Source: Podocnemis expansa (lineage: Eukaryota > Chordata > Testudines > Podocnemididae). Taken from it: DNA of 64,000 nucleotides. Position 1 is the stretch's first letter; each line of letters starts with the position of its first letter. Position numbers and translations under genes: made by a program. Below, piece after piece: positions 45,621-57,997 of the stretch. The notes beneath the pieces were generated by a model. That model was not told the origin of the DNA. It made no database searches and saw nothing but the letters and a program-made list of their open reading frames with translations. Location: assembly GCA_007922195.1 (NCBI GenBank), contig ML681990.1:39941557-40005556 (forward strand), read 5' to 3'.

Positions 45621-47820
45621 GTAGGAAATTGTCCATTCATGAAATATATATTCTCAGTGACTCACTGATCATTTCAAAGTTTGTCTCATTCCTTGACTGT
45701 ACCTAAATGTATGGACAATTTTTTAAACTAATACTATCAACGTGATGTGTTGGATGTCATGCTACAGGTACAAGTGCTCATCAGCTATTCTGTCTCTGGA
45801 ATCTGATGATTTGCTGGTCTCAGAGGGAAAGAGAGGTAATATGCTTAAGAAAATGTTATTTTAAATACATTTTTTTTTCAGAAAGAAGTTTGATTTTTTA
45901 AAAAATATTTCTGACATGATTTAAGTGTGGTGTTCTGTGTAGTCAACTACAACTATAGTTAAGTGTATGGATATGTTTGACACTAGCATTTCAGGGAAAT
46001 CTAAGCTCTTAGCATCACTGGCCATTCATAGCAGAGGTGTGCAGCTGTTGATTGGAGTTTCTCTAGTAATAATTAATATGGGCTGCAGTTTCAAGTTTAT
46101 CTTTTTGTATGTTAGGAAATCAGAAAAGATACTGCTTTTTTTAAGTCATTTGGTTTGTGAACCTGTGGTTGAATTTGCTAAATTGCAGACACACTATCTT
46201 AACTATAAAGGTGTATTTAAAGGTAAAACTGGGTAAAATAAGGTCATTATTTGTGGTCTGTGTTTGAAACTTCAACAAAATCAAGACCATTTCAGCTGCA
46301 TTTTAAGAATGATAGAAATTCAAAATATGCTTTACCATCTAAATAAAACTTACCAAGCCATTGTTCACAGTATCCAGAAGAATTCAAACAAATTGTTCGT
46401 TTCACAAGTGCTGTTTACAATTGAGAATTTGTCATTTGTCTTAAATGATTATTTCTTCAGTTTATAATCTGTACTTCCCTCTGCAAGACGCATATTAAAC
46501 TACTTTAGTTGTTTCTGACAAAGTAGCTAATATAAATTAGGTTCTGAAAATCAGTTCTTTATAACATATGTAAGAAGATTCACAATTATGGATGGAATAT
46601 AGTGGTCTCTTCAAAACTGAAGCAAAATAGCACCACCTTAAAGTGTATGATCCTACTCTATTGTTTATACATATAAAAAAACAAAACAAACCCTTTGCTC
46701 AAATCACTCTTAGCAATGAATGTACTTCCTTTCTTTTGTTTTCCTTTCTACAATATTTCAATGGGGAGGAGGGAGAAGAGGAAAGCCCATGCTGTATGTT
46801 GGATCTCTATTGCTTTGTTAAAGAATGTAAAACTGAACATATAAGCTCTGCAATGCACTGAACTTCTAAAAGTTGTGAACTTTACAGAAACCTGTGCTTC
46901 CAGATAACCAAGTGCTTCTAAAGATTGATATAATTTCTGCAAACAAATAAAACCAAAATAAAATCTTTAGTCCTTGTTGTATAATAAATTAAATCTTTTA
47001 AGTCACTCTGATAAAATGTGTGTTCAAACTCTCTCGGACCTCTTATTGTTTAAAATCCATTGGTTTTTCTCAAGCTTTGTATCACTGTATTTTGTCACGA
47101 GAACTGAGTTACTTTTCTTGACTAAAAAACTGCTTTTATGCATTTCCTTAGTCTCTTAGATCCTAAATCCTTCCTTTATATGAACTGATTATGTGTGTGT
47201 GGGGGGTGGAGAATGAGAATCAACTAATGTATATTCGGGCTGCAAGTGACAGCATTTAAAAGGTGACTTAAGAGTTTCAAGAGGTAGATCTCACAGTAAA
47301 AACAGATTTCCTCCTATTAAACCTGCTATAATCCACTGAATAACGTAAGCCAGTTATCTATCTATTGACATGAATTGTTGAACAGGATTCTGTACAGATT
47401 TAAGGGATAGGTAAAACTGTAACACGTCTGTTGCAAAGTTCTGTAGCATAAATATTTTCAAGATAAAAAAATATATTTTCTCTAATCTGTTAAACTTTAT
47501 TGAATCTTTTTGTATTGATATTCAGATACATTTAATTGTATATTTACATTTCCCATTATACTTAGCTGATCATTTTTTAAGGGTGTTGAGAGCCATGCAC
47601 TAAATGTATTCCTAATGTCAAAACTAGTAGTGCACAAATGCAGTATAGGATTGCTTGTAAAGGTGTTTGTGATGCGTACCATATACCTTAGACTAGACTA
47701 TAGAATCTTATCCTAAAGTGAAGAGTTTAGTCTACGGATCAGATCCTACAAATGCTTAATTTGGAGCATAATTCCATGGAATTCTATGCCCATTAACAAA
47801 TGCTGGCTGAATTAAGTCAA
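45621..47820. other. MAST4 intron, no recognised features
   Basis: AT-rich DNA after the alternative exon. I searched for the KELSLPRRG exon here and in the rest of the window and did not find it. Confidence 0.5.
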
Positions 47821-48381
47821 AGAATGATAGAAGGGTTAGAAGGGACCTCAGGAGGTCATCTAGTGGCCCAATACCCTGCTCAAAGCAGAACCTACTGCAA
47901 TTAAATCATCTCAGCAAGGGCTTTGTCAAGTTGGACCATAAAATCCTCAAGGATGGAGGTTCCATCACCGCCCTAGGTACCCCATTTCAGTACTTCACCT
48001 CCCTATTAGTGAAAAAGACTTTCTTAAAATCCAGTTTAGGCTTGTTCCCCCTTCCCCCACCTTAAGCTTGACACCATTGCTCCTAGTTCTATCATTATCA
48101 CCACTGAAAACAGTTGAAGGCTGCTATCAAATCCCTCTTTACTCCTCTTTTCTGCAGATTAAATAAGCCCAGTTCTCCAGGCTCTTCTCATAATTCATGT
48201 GTCCAGCCCTCTAATCATTCTGTTGCCCTCCACTGGACTCTCTTCAGTTTGCCCTCATCTTTTTGTAGGGGAGTGGCCCCAAAACTGGACACCATTCCAG
48301 ATCTGGTCTCACCAGTGCTAAACAGAGGGGAATAATCACGCCCCTTGATCTGCTGGCAATGTTCCTACTAATGCAGTGATT
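47821..48381 (-). pseudogene. CR1 LINE, part 3 of a split copy (ORF2 end and 3' UTR)
   Basis: On the minus strand the sequence reads CISRNIASRSRGVIIPL then ALVRPDLEW, the C-terminal region of CR1 ORF2, and continues to the 3' end (complement of agaagggttagaagggacct). It lines up directly after the reverse-transcriptase part at 51058-52489, so the two are one copy separated by an inserted block. Stops are present. Confidence 0.8.
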
Positions 48382-51057
48382 AAAGTATAATTTGACTGGC
48401 CCTAGAACCCTTCTAATCTCCAGGTCCCCTTCCAATATTGTCTGGGCCCCATTCATAGATGTGCGGGCCCCTACCCGCGTAGGTGTTTGCCCCACTTCTC
48501 AGTACCACATGCATCAGATATTGCTCCATAAAAATATTTATAATTATATATGGCATTTATATCTATAGCAATTATTGTCATAACTAGCAAACACTGCATA
48601 ACACAGTTAAGTATTCTGATTAACAGCGTGATAGTTAAATAAAATGTGATATGTAATTGAGCACAGTGCAAGACATAAGCAAAAACAATTGAGAGAAACA
48701 AAAACACAAAGCAGCATTTATTGCTTACAGTAAAACAGATATGCAAATTCTCATTAATATCAACATACATAACTTCAACCAAAACAGTTTATAAAATCGA
48801 TTAATATTTTTCCATTGTCGGCCATATTGATTTCATTGCTGCACCTTCATACTGAAGTCAGTTTACTTAGTCCACACTCAGTTGCAGACATAGATACGCA
48901 CACACAAAACCAAGAAGCAAAGTGCCTCAGAGTTGGGGAAAACAGCCTGCTGTCTGTTCCTGGCTCAGCTTCTCTCCTTGCACAGAGCACATGGGCTCTT
49001 CTCAATGCAACTGTTCTGGGCTGGCTGCTTGATCTAAAGTATCTGACCACAGCATAAGCAGAGAACCTTGTGGAGCATGCTCAAAGCTACACATTACATG
49101 CTAGAAACTTCTGGCTCTAGGCAGCTAAGTCTGCCAGCAACACTGACCCAACAAGAGCAACCCAGCCTCAACAGATCTCCTTAAAGAGACCCTCCTCATT
49201 TAGGTACATGGGTTACACTATGCTTTCCGGAATTATCTAGATCAGTGGTTCCCAACCTTTTATCTTGCTGGGGGCACACCCTACTATGCTGTCACTCATG
49301 GCCCCTGCACCCTGCTGCTGCGGGCAGCCCCCGGCCCCAGCCAGATCCTGCCACTGCTAGCAGCCCCAGACCCTGACCAGGGCCGGGTCCTGCCACAACT
49401 GGCAGCATGCTTAAGGGGTTGCTGCAGCACACCAGTGTGCCACGGCATAGTGGCTGGGAACCACTGATCTAGATAGTATGGTGTGACTGTTTATAAGTAA
49501 CGTTTTAGAAATAAAAAGGTTATATTAAATTCAGTGTGTTGTATTCATACATTCAAGCTGGTCGTCAAATCTCAAAATTTGTTATGACAAGTTACTGTGT
49601 TAAGATTTTGAATTTTGACCCCAAAAAAAGGTGGTATGGTGTCATGCTAGGCCTGAGAAGGCCAAGCCATCTTTGTAAAATACATGAGCCAAACCTAACC
49701 TTTAAAGACATAATATAGGAAAATACAATGGTAGTGTTCCAATGAGGCTAGGGCTTTGATATGCATGTGTATCAATAGTGGTTTCTTAATGAAATTTACG
49801 TATATCCTTTTAGATGATAGCAAGGTAAATGAACTGCTTCCCTGTCTGTCACTATTGTTCTGTTGGAAGGGGTTGAAAGGAAACATTAACATCTAGATGA
49901 ACTTTTGATGCACCAATGTAAACTGTTGGTGGTGCTTATGCAGCTAATTACCTGTGGTGCCCCGGAGGTGAAGGTTTTACTTCAAAGGACAGTATCCATT
50001 ACTGTTCTCCATTTAAGTACCTGAGAACTGTCATCAAAACCCACATGAAGAAATGACCTGTGAATGCCCACCTTGCTACAACTATAAAAGGAAGTAAGGA
50101 ACATAATCCCTTTATCTCACATCTGTCCAAGCTTCTCCGGGAAAGTTTTGAGCCGCAGGATTGAGATCCCAGCCAGCACTGGCCTGGAAACTGCCCTGCT
50201 AATTCTAATGGAGAGAATTAGAACAAACTCTACACTTGGATTATTTGGTCTCTATTCCTTAAAACTGGATTTTTAACAACTGAAGCTGTGAAATAAGAAT
50301 TTATCTTCTATGGACTCTAAATCATTTGCATGTATGTGATTCACTTTGACCCTTTAACATTTCTCATGTTTTGTTTTCTTTTTTATATTAAACCTTTAGT
50401 TGTAGTTACTAAAGGATGGGCTGGTATTATGGTATTTTGGGTAAGATCCAAGCCTATATTGCTCTGGGTGATGTGGCTGGCCCTTTGGGGTCAGGAAACC
50501 TATTTTTTTTAACAGACTTAGTGGCTGTACTGGGGACTGGGGACTGGAATGAAGTAAAGGGAGCCTGGGTATACTATATTGTGGCTTCTTGATATCCATT
50601 GTGGGGGATCAGAAGCATTGTTTGTGACTAGTTGGGGGAGTTTATCTCCAGGTAACCCACCAGCACTGGGAGAATCTGCTCTTCTTTTTGCAGCTTGCCC
50701 TGATCTTTGAATATTCAGGTGGTTATTCTGGGATGTCCGGGTCACAATGGACACACTATTTTCAGTGAGAAATGGTGTGAGATTTGGGCCTTCCCTGGCT
50801 GCCCGCCAGCTTGCTGGGCTCCAGGGCCTTCTTTTCGTCTTACCTGGCTTCCAGAGCTGCTACTCAGCCACAGGCTGCTCCTGCTCTGACCGTGCTCAGG
50901 GTGGGAGATTTAAACTCTCAGCCTGCTGCAGCAGGTCCCTAATGGCCGGTCTATAGGGCTGCATTCTGCCCTATTATTCTATTTTTAGGGGCCCTGGAAT
51001 GCTGGCCCCCTACAATTTGTGGGAGTTCTGAGGCATCCCCCCTTACTTTAACCCCCC
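48382..51057. repeat. Insertion block inside CR1, partly unresolved
   Basis: About 2.7 kb separates two consecutive parts of one CR1 copy. It holds the hAT at 49243-49466. It also holds a segment around 50380-50960 with wording common in turtle repeats (attaaacctttagttgtagt, then gtggctggccctttggggtc), possibly an LTR-type retroelement. I could not find paired LTRs or coding domains. Confidence 0.45.
49243..49466. mobile_element. hAT MITE with perfect target duplication
   Basis: The ends CAGTGGTTCCCAACC and GGCTGGGAACCACTG are inverted repeats. The duplication ATCTAGAT at 49235-49242 and 49467-49474 is exact and is itself a palindrome. Confidence 0.92.
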
Positions 51058-52489
51058 CTATCCTGTTAGCTTTCTTGGCAACAAGGCCATGCTGTTGACT
51101 CCTCTTCAGGTTCTTGTCCACCGTAACCTTCAGGTCTTTTTCTGCAGAATTGCTGCCTAGCCAGTCAGTCCTTGGTCTGTATTAGTAGATTCTTCTGTGC
51201 AGGACTTTACACTTGTTCTTGTTGAATCTCATCAGATTTCATTTAGCCAATCGTCCAGTTTGTCTAGCTAACTCAGCTTATCACTGTCTTCCAGCGTATC
51301 TACCACATCCCTCCTCCTAAGTTAGTGTCACCTGCAAACTTGCTGAGGGTGCAATCTATCCAATCCTCCAGATCACTATTGAAGATGTTGAACAAAAGCA
51401 GCCTCAGGACCGACACCAGGATCCATTTGACAGTGTCTGCCAATTAGACATGAATCTGTTGATCACTGTTTTCTGTGCTTGATGGTGTAGCCAACATTCT
51501 TATCCACCTTTATAACCCATCCATCCAACCCATTCTTCTTTAACTTGCTGGCAAGAATGCTGTGGGACACTGCATACAACATTTTGTTGAAATCAGGATA
51601 TATCATGTCCACTGCTCTCCCCATGTACACAGAGCCAATCAGGTTGGGTGAATCCAAGCTGATTGTTCCTGATCACTTTCTTTCCTTCCAAGTCCTTCAA
51701 AATGGATTTCTTGACTACCTGCTCCATAGTTATTCCAAAGACTGAAGTGAGGCTGACTGCTCTGTAATTTTCTGGATCCTCCTTCCCTTCTTTAAAAGAT
51801 AGGTGCTTTTTCTAATTGTCTGGGACGTCCCCCAGACACCACCAATTTTCAAAGATGATGGTCAATGCCTCTGCAGTCTCATCACACAACTCCCTCAGTA
51901 CTCTCAGATGCATTACATCCCACCCTGTGAACTTATTCATGTCCAGATTTTCTAAATAGTTTTGAACCTGGTCTTTTACCACTGAAGGCTGTTCACCTCC
52001 CACCTATGCTGTGCTGCCCAGTGCAGTTGTCTGGGAGCTGACCTCAGTGAAAAGTGAGGTGAAAAAAGCATTGAGTACTTCAGTTTTTTCCACATCTGTC
52101 ACTAGATTGCCTTCCCCATTCAGTAAGGGGCCTGTGTTTTCCCTCATCACTTTCTTATTGCTAAAGTAACTATAGAAATCCTTCTTGTTACCCTCTGAGC
52201 AAGTTGTCTGGATTCAAAATCTGCCCTTCCAGGAGACTTGCCAGCTGCAATGCCAGTTGTTCCTTGACCTTGTTGACTTCACCTCTGCATGCTCAGGCAG
52301 TATTTTTATACTTTTAAGTCATTTGTCCAAGCTTCTACTTGTAAGCTTTCTTTTTGTATTTAAGCTCACCAAAAATTTCTCTGTGCATCAAAGCTGGTCA
52401 CCTGCTATACAGTATCTGCTATTCTTTCTGCACATCAGGATGCATTGCTCCTGCGCTCTCAATAATGTTTCCTTAAAATGTTGCTGTCC
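51058..52489 (-). pseudogene. CR1 LINE, part 2 of a split copy (reverse transcriptase)
   Basis: On the minus strand, CR1 ORF2 reverse-transcriptase blocks appear in order: DMNKFTGWDVMHLRVLREL with LTIIFENWW near 51830-51990, a block containing GRAVDMIYPDFNKMLYAVSH near 51550-51620, RPLLFNIF near 51380, and CTLSKFAGDT near 51335-51360. In the last block the catalytic FADD motif is changed to FAGD, which would inactivate the enzyme. The tail reads SAEKDLKVTVDKNLKRSQ near 51090-51150. Frameshifts and stops confirm a relic. Confidence 0.85.
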
Positions 52490-54934
52490 GTGACTCATGG
52501 TATTGATTTTATGGCCGCCCCTCCCGGGCCATCACTTAAGGGGAGCAGATGGCCCCCTTGCACTTAATTGGATGGCCGTTACCACCCTCAGTGCCCATTG
52601 TTTCTGTAGGGCTTGGTGTAGGTGGCTCTGCCTGACTACAAGGTCCTGCAAGGTCTGACTTATACCACCATTGTTTTCTGCATTCCCTGTAATCAGGGAA
52701 AGGTGGGAAAAACAGCTTATAAAGATCGGAGTTTGGGGTGCGCAGGCAGGATGGTTCCCAACATCTTGTCTGGCCTGATCACCGAGACACCACCTCCTCC
52801 GCTCACGAGTTTCCCCCAGAACATATCCATGAGTTTCCACTACGAGTGTAACTGCCGGCCGAATACGAGTCTCTCCTGCCGGTAATGCTGCTGCCATTGC
52901 CGCTAATAGGAGTGGTAAGAGTCTGCCCTGCAGCCCTTCTTTAAAGATTAAATTTATTTTGTCTTCTTGCTGCTGCTTTGGTACTGTTTTCTCCCAGCTC
53001 TACAGGCTTGTTTGTATCGTTTACCTTCTTCTTTCCCCCTTATTTTTTTTTTTTTTTTGCTGGCTACTTCCTTCTGCACTGTTTAAAGGAGCTCCCGTGT
53101 TTCTAGTTGTTCACCACTACTCTGTATCACTTGGTTTGTTTCCTTCCTCTGAATTGTTTGAACTTGCTTTAAAAGTATCATTGTAAATGGTAACAATTGT
53201 AACTGGAGGTGTTCAAGTCCCAGCTGGACAAAACACTGACTGGGATGATCTAATGGGAGTGGTCCTGCTTTTTTTGGCAGGGGGTTGGACTAGATGACCT
53301 CGTGGGGTCCCTTCCAACCCTATGATTCTATGATTCTATGAATTGTAACATTGTATTTTTTTATTTGGTAGCCTTAGGAGTGTTAAGTTACATTACAGGA
53401 TTGGTTTTTCTTTAGTGTGTAGTCTTTAGAATTATTTCTGTTAAGTTACCTTTGCCCTCCCCTCTGTAACTTCCCCAACTTGAATAAAACTTTTTCTTCT
53501 TAAACTTTACTTGTCCCCTCTTTATTTCGTGAACCCCCCCCGTGCCCCAAGTTCACTGCTGCACCCAGTTCCCTTTCCCACAGTTCCTCCTTCCCCTGCA
53601 ACCCCCTTTACGCCGCTTCTCCACTTCTTCGCCTTCTCACTGGCTTGCTGCCTACCCTCTGATCCATTCCTCCCCCCCTGCTCGCCTTTTACCCTCTTCT
53701 CCTCCTTCTCCCCAGCTTGCTGCTCCTCCATCTCACCCCCCCCGCTCGAGCCCCCTGAAACCTTTGTTTTCCCGCCACCTACCCGTCTTTCCACCATTGC
53801 TTCCCAACCCCTTCCCTCTTGCCTCCTCGCCTGCGGCCACCGATACCCCCCTGACTCCCGCCTGCCTCACGCAGCTTTCCCGCGACCCTTGCCCGCTGCG
53901 GGGACTCACCGCTCCCTGCAACCGCCGCCCGCTTCCCACAGCTGCTCCGCCGGCTGCCCTGGCTTCTGCCGGCTTCCTGTGGCTGCCCTCAAGCCCTCCT
54001 GGTCCTCTGCTGCTTTCTGCGGCTGCCCCGTCAGCTGCCCCGAGCTCCCCCCTTTCCCTTTGCCTCCTCGCTGCCACTGCCGGCTTTTCTGTGGCTTGCC
54101 CACTGCCACCGGTTCCTGCACAGCTCCTGCCGCATCCTGCAGCCCCCCCTGCACCTCGCGCCGCTTCCACGACCCCTTTCCTTGCCCCTTTTCCTTCCCT
54201 TTTTTCTTCTTTTCTCTCTACCATTGTCCTGCCCTAACCCCCATGTGTGTCCCAGCCCCTCCTGTACCTCCGTCTCCCTACCCTAATTCCCACGCGTGTC
54301 TCGGTCCCACCGTTCCTATCCCCCACTCACTTTCCCTCCCCCCAAAGCCCTTCACCACTGCTACCGTCAACTCCCCGCTTCCCCTGTTGCCCAAACCCCC
54401 ACGCGTGTCCCAACCCCTATTCTTCCTCTGTCGTCCTGACCCGACTCCCACGTGCCTCCTCCTCCCACTGCCTCTAACCCTCTCCCACATGCCTTCCTTC
54501 TTCTTGGGTCCCTGCTTCCCTGTTGCTTTTCTCTCCTCTTGGTCACTGCTGCCTGCTAAGTTTGTATTGCACCCCCCACCTCCTTTTTTTCTTATATGAT
54601 ATTAAAACATCTTTTAGGTTACTGTGAGTAAGTTTATAGTTGTAAGTTAGATTAGTTGAGAATCCCCATTGCCCCCTTACCTATCCCACTCCACAAAGTT
54701 TAGCATCCCACAATGCCTCACTGAAAACCAGTGTGACAAGCACCACGTATACACCCCACCACTCACCCCACTCCCATACCTGTTTTAATAAAGTTTACCT
54801 CGAATCTACCCCGTACCCCACAGGTGCAGTGATTGCCCCCCAAGGTCCTCAAATTTCTGAACCTGCTGGCAGGGTCAGTTGCCAGGTCTTGTGGACTACT
54901 TTCCCCCTCATGGAAGGCTGTGATAAATACATTT
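52490..54934. repeat. Insertion block with long pyrimidine-rich tract
   Basis: This block lies between parts 1 and 2 of the split CR1. The 52490-53190 and 53350-54930 parts look like one unit, interrupted by the small CR1 at 53204-53340. From about 53500 to 54600 the + strand is strongly C/T-rich with scattered CpG (caaccgccgcccgc near 53920). Two AATAAA sites occur, near 53483 and 54787. The family is unknown. The 362-residue open frame at 53511-54599 is explained by scarcity of A and G. Confidence 0.5.
53204..53340 (+). repeat. CR1 LINE 3' end with 9-base target duplication
   Basis: It is a 5'-truncated CR1 of 137 bases, from 'ctggaggtgttcaagtccca' to 'atgattctatgattctatg', with two copies of the ATTCTATG terminal unit. 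AATTGTAAC occurs exactly at 53195-53203 and 53341-53349. Confidence 0.9.
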
Positions 54935-55334
54935 GTTAGTCTTCTTAAAAGTGAGTCTATCCTACAAGACAATCCCCCAAATACTCACCAGCAAGTATAC
55001 ACCATACAAAAAATATGTAATTTTGACACCATTAAATTAGGTCTGAATAGACATTTGGCCTGGCTTTTCTCATTGTGAAAGGTGACTTTTATCGCTCTTC
55101 TTACCTCCCCATCTTCTTTTCTGTTGTTCCACACTGTTTGAATTAAAACAACTTACTTGGTTTGCTGAAAAACTCTGAACTGATCTTGTGACTTGCCTGT
55201 CTTTGCATTAATATATTCCCTTCCATACTGTAGTTTCCATTTCATGCATCTGATGAGGTGGGATTTTACCTATGAAAGCTTATGTGATAAGTAAATTTGT
55301 TTGTCTTTTTAACAGTGCCACAGGACTCCTTGTT
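54935..55334 (+). repeat. PLE 3' segment, first copy
   Basis: It includes a terminal fragment (aaatacatttgttagtcttc), then the PLE C-terminal text CNFDTIKLGLNRHLAWLF and a stop, then the shared 3' untranslated region ending 'ggactccttgtttgttttgc'. It parallels 12487-13030. Confidence 0.7.
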
Positions 55335-56462
55335 TGTTTTGCCATGTAACAGAAACACTAAGGCAGGTACCTATCCCTGCAGTAAATCCTGTTGCCAGCT
55401 CTGCCAACGTACCTACTCAAGTGACATAATCATAGAACCTAACCAAACTGGCCACTCCATCATGGGCTCATTCAGCTGCTCATCTATCAATGTGTTGTTC
55501 CCACAGTGCTCCCCTTCCTTACATGTTGGCCAAACTGGAATGTCTGCCCAAAAGAATAAATGGGCACAAATCAGATATGAAGAATGGCAACATTGAAAAA
55601 CCAATAGGCTATGTCTACACATGCATTGTTATTTCAAAATAAGGATTTCGAAATGAGTTATTTTGAAATAAAATCCTTATTTCGAGATAAATTAATTCAA
55701 ATTAACAAAATATTAATTCGAATTAAGGGAAAGTCTGCAATCCAAACGGCTGTTATTTCGGAAGGGATATTTCGAAATAAAGCCGTTTGGACCTGTTCTT
55801 TCGAAACAGCTCTTTCGAAACAACAGGTCTACACAGTGTTGTTTCGAAAGAACAGCTTTATTTCGAAATATCCCTTCTGAAATGACAGCCATTTCGAGAG
55901 GGGGGCAGGTTTTACTTTTTCGAAATGACGATTCTTATTTCGAAAGGACGAGGTCCGTCCTTTCGAAATAAGAAAACGTCATGTAGACCTAATTTCTTTT
56001 ATTTCAAAATAACGAGTGTTATTTCGAAATAAAAGTGCTGTGTAGACGTGCCCATAGAGGAACGCTTCAGCCTCTCTAGAAATTCTGTGAAAGACATGAA
56101 AGTTGTAGTGTTTCCACAGAAACACCAGACTCCAACATAAAACTGCACAGTTGGAATTCATATGCAAATTTGACACCAGTAGGTTAGGTCTGAATGGGGA
56201 TTTGGTCTGGCTCACTCATTACCAAAGGAGATTTTCTCCTCTTCTTATATTCTCATCTGTTGTTCCATGAAGTTTGAATCAAAATAACTTATTTTGCTGA
56301 AAAAGACTGTTCTGGCCTTGCAGCTTACCCTTATCTCCATTTATTTATTCGCCTAATATGTTATAGCTTCCTTTTCATGCGTCTGAAGTAGGATTACACC
56401 AATGAAAGCTCATGCAATAAATACATTTGTTAGCCTTTAAAAGACCCACAGGACTCCTTGTT
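55335..56462 (+). pseudogene. PLE endonuclease end, split by a MITE
   Basis: The 5' part reads TYPCSKSCCQLC with SFSCSSINV and a degenerate VGQTG, the cysteine-rich lead-in and GIY-YIG-like region that follows the PLE reverse transcriptase. Next come RINGHKSD in another frame and NGNIEKPI. A MITE (55607-56053) then interrupts it. The text resumes EERFSLSRNSVKDMKVVVF, followed by the FDT..GLN C-terminal motif and the common 3' untranslated region and terminal repeat. The GIY-YIG match is partial and frames change, so it is inactive. Confidence 0.7.
55607..56053. mobile_element. TTTCGAAA-rich MITE (GGCTATGTCTACAC ends)
   Basis: The left end GGCTATGTCTACACATGC pairs with the complement of the right end (GGGCACGTCTACACAG). 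ATA flanks both sides (55604-55606 and 56054-56056), a possible 3-base duplication as in PIF/Harbinger-type elements. The interior has about ten TTTCGAAA palindromes or close variants and no open reading frame. The family assignment is inference. Confidence 0.75.
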
Positions 56463-57245
56463 TGTTCCCCTTTGCCTCAAATTAGCTTCCCAGGGGATCT
56501 TGCGCATCAGCTCTCTGAGGGGGTCAAAGCTGGCTTTTCTGCAACCCATTGTCCATAGTCTGTTGCTCTCCTTCTTTTTGTCAGGATCCTGAATCTGACT
56601 GTCTCATGGTCATAGCTGCCTTGGGTATCACCCACTTCTACTTCTTCTACCAATTCTTCCCTGTTTGTGAATAGCAGGTCAAGAGGAACACAGGCTCCAG
56701 CTGGCTGTTTCAGCACTTCTATCAGGAAGCTATCTCCAACAATCCCAAAAATCTTCTGGATTTTTAGTGCACTGCTGTATTGCTCTCCCAACAGATGTCA
56801 GGGTGATTGACATACTCCATAAGGACTAGGGCCTGTGATCTGGAAACTTGCATTAGTTGTCTGAAGAAAACCTTGTTTACCTCATCCTCCTGATCTGGTG
56901 GTCTCTAGCAGATGCCCATCAGGATATCACTCTTGGTTGCTCTTACCTCTCAACTTAACCCAGAGAATCAACAGTTCTCCAGTCTCATACTGGAGCTCTG
57001 AGCAATCAGACTGCTCTATCACATACAATGCTGCTGCTCTTACCTCTTTTCCCCTTTATGTCCTTCCTAACAGTTGATACCCATCCATGACAGTGCTCCA
57101 AACATGTACCAGTCACATCAAAGTTCCTTGTTGGTGTCAAGACTTTGAGTTCTTTCTACTTGTTTCCTAGTCGTCTTGTGTTCATGTATAGGCATGACTG
57201 TAAAATCTACAGATCAGGGACTCTACCTGTATAATACAGCATAAT
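56463..57245 (-). pseudogene. CR1 LINE, part 1 of a split copy (endonuclease region)
   Basis: The minus strand carries the CR1 ORF2 5' region. Antisense wording includes 'gcttcccaggggatcttgcg', 'ctgtttgtgaatagcaggtc' and 'gtgcactgctgtattgctct', all standard in turtle CR1. It continues directly into the sequence that resumes at 52489 once the inserted block is removed. Stops and small deletions are present. Confidence 0.8.
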
Positions 57246-57249
57246 AGAG

Positions 57250-57989
57250 GTGAATGGTGACTTTAGTAGTATCAGTGATTCACAGTAAGTAATGTGTATT
57301 TAGTTTAAAAGTAAATTTTAAATGACCCCACATTTTAAAATCAATGCTTATCTATTGTTATGCTGAACTAGGCATCACAGTACATTTTCTGTCCATTTTT
57401 CTTTTTATGCATCTGTTGTGGATGCTTTCATTTAAAGACTTGTAACAATGCATGTAGCGCTGCGTATCACTGTAAATGATAAATTCATGATCTTTGCATG
57501 TAGTTTTTGGTCTTGAACAAAAGGTAGAGTAACTTCAGTTTGTCCATCTTCAAGTAATCAAAAGTTTGTGGAGCTGCAATATTAGAAATAGAAGCCATAG
57601 AGAAGTATTTTAAATAAGTGAATCTGAATTGAACATTTGGTTAGTTGAAGGTTATTCTTTGAAGTTTAAGCAACTCTTATCACAAGTCATTTTTTATGAC
57701 TTGATCATGTGATAACTTGCATGTTTAACTTTTGAAACCTGATTTGTAAAGGGTAGGGCTTTTATATAAGTGCATATGTTCATACTGTTTGTATTCTGTT
57801 CACATCAACCTTTATGTCAGAAGACATCCATCATTTCTTTTAAGATGGGTCTTGATATGGTGAAGTCTTGCTGCCTACCTGCCACCATACCCTGGAAAAA
57901 AAGCCATGAGACTCCTTGGCTTGAATTTCAAAAATATATAAAACCATAACAAATTGCTAGACTTCAGCAAACCTTTGGCATTTTTATTT
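57250..57989. other. MAST4 intron, no recognised features
   Basis: AT-rich DNA; nothing was supported. Confidence 0.45.
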
Positions 57990-57997
57990 GTTCAGAC

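Noticed and set aside
53511..54599. 362-residue open reading frame, the longest in the window
   Set aside because: It lies in a C/T-rich tract where stop codons are rare. Overlapping frames on both strands are also open, and the product is proline/serine/leucine-rich with no domain.
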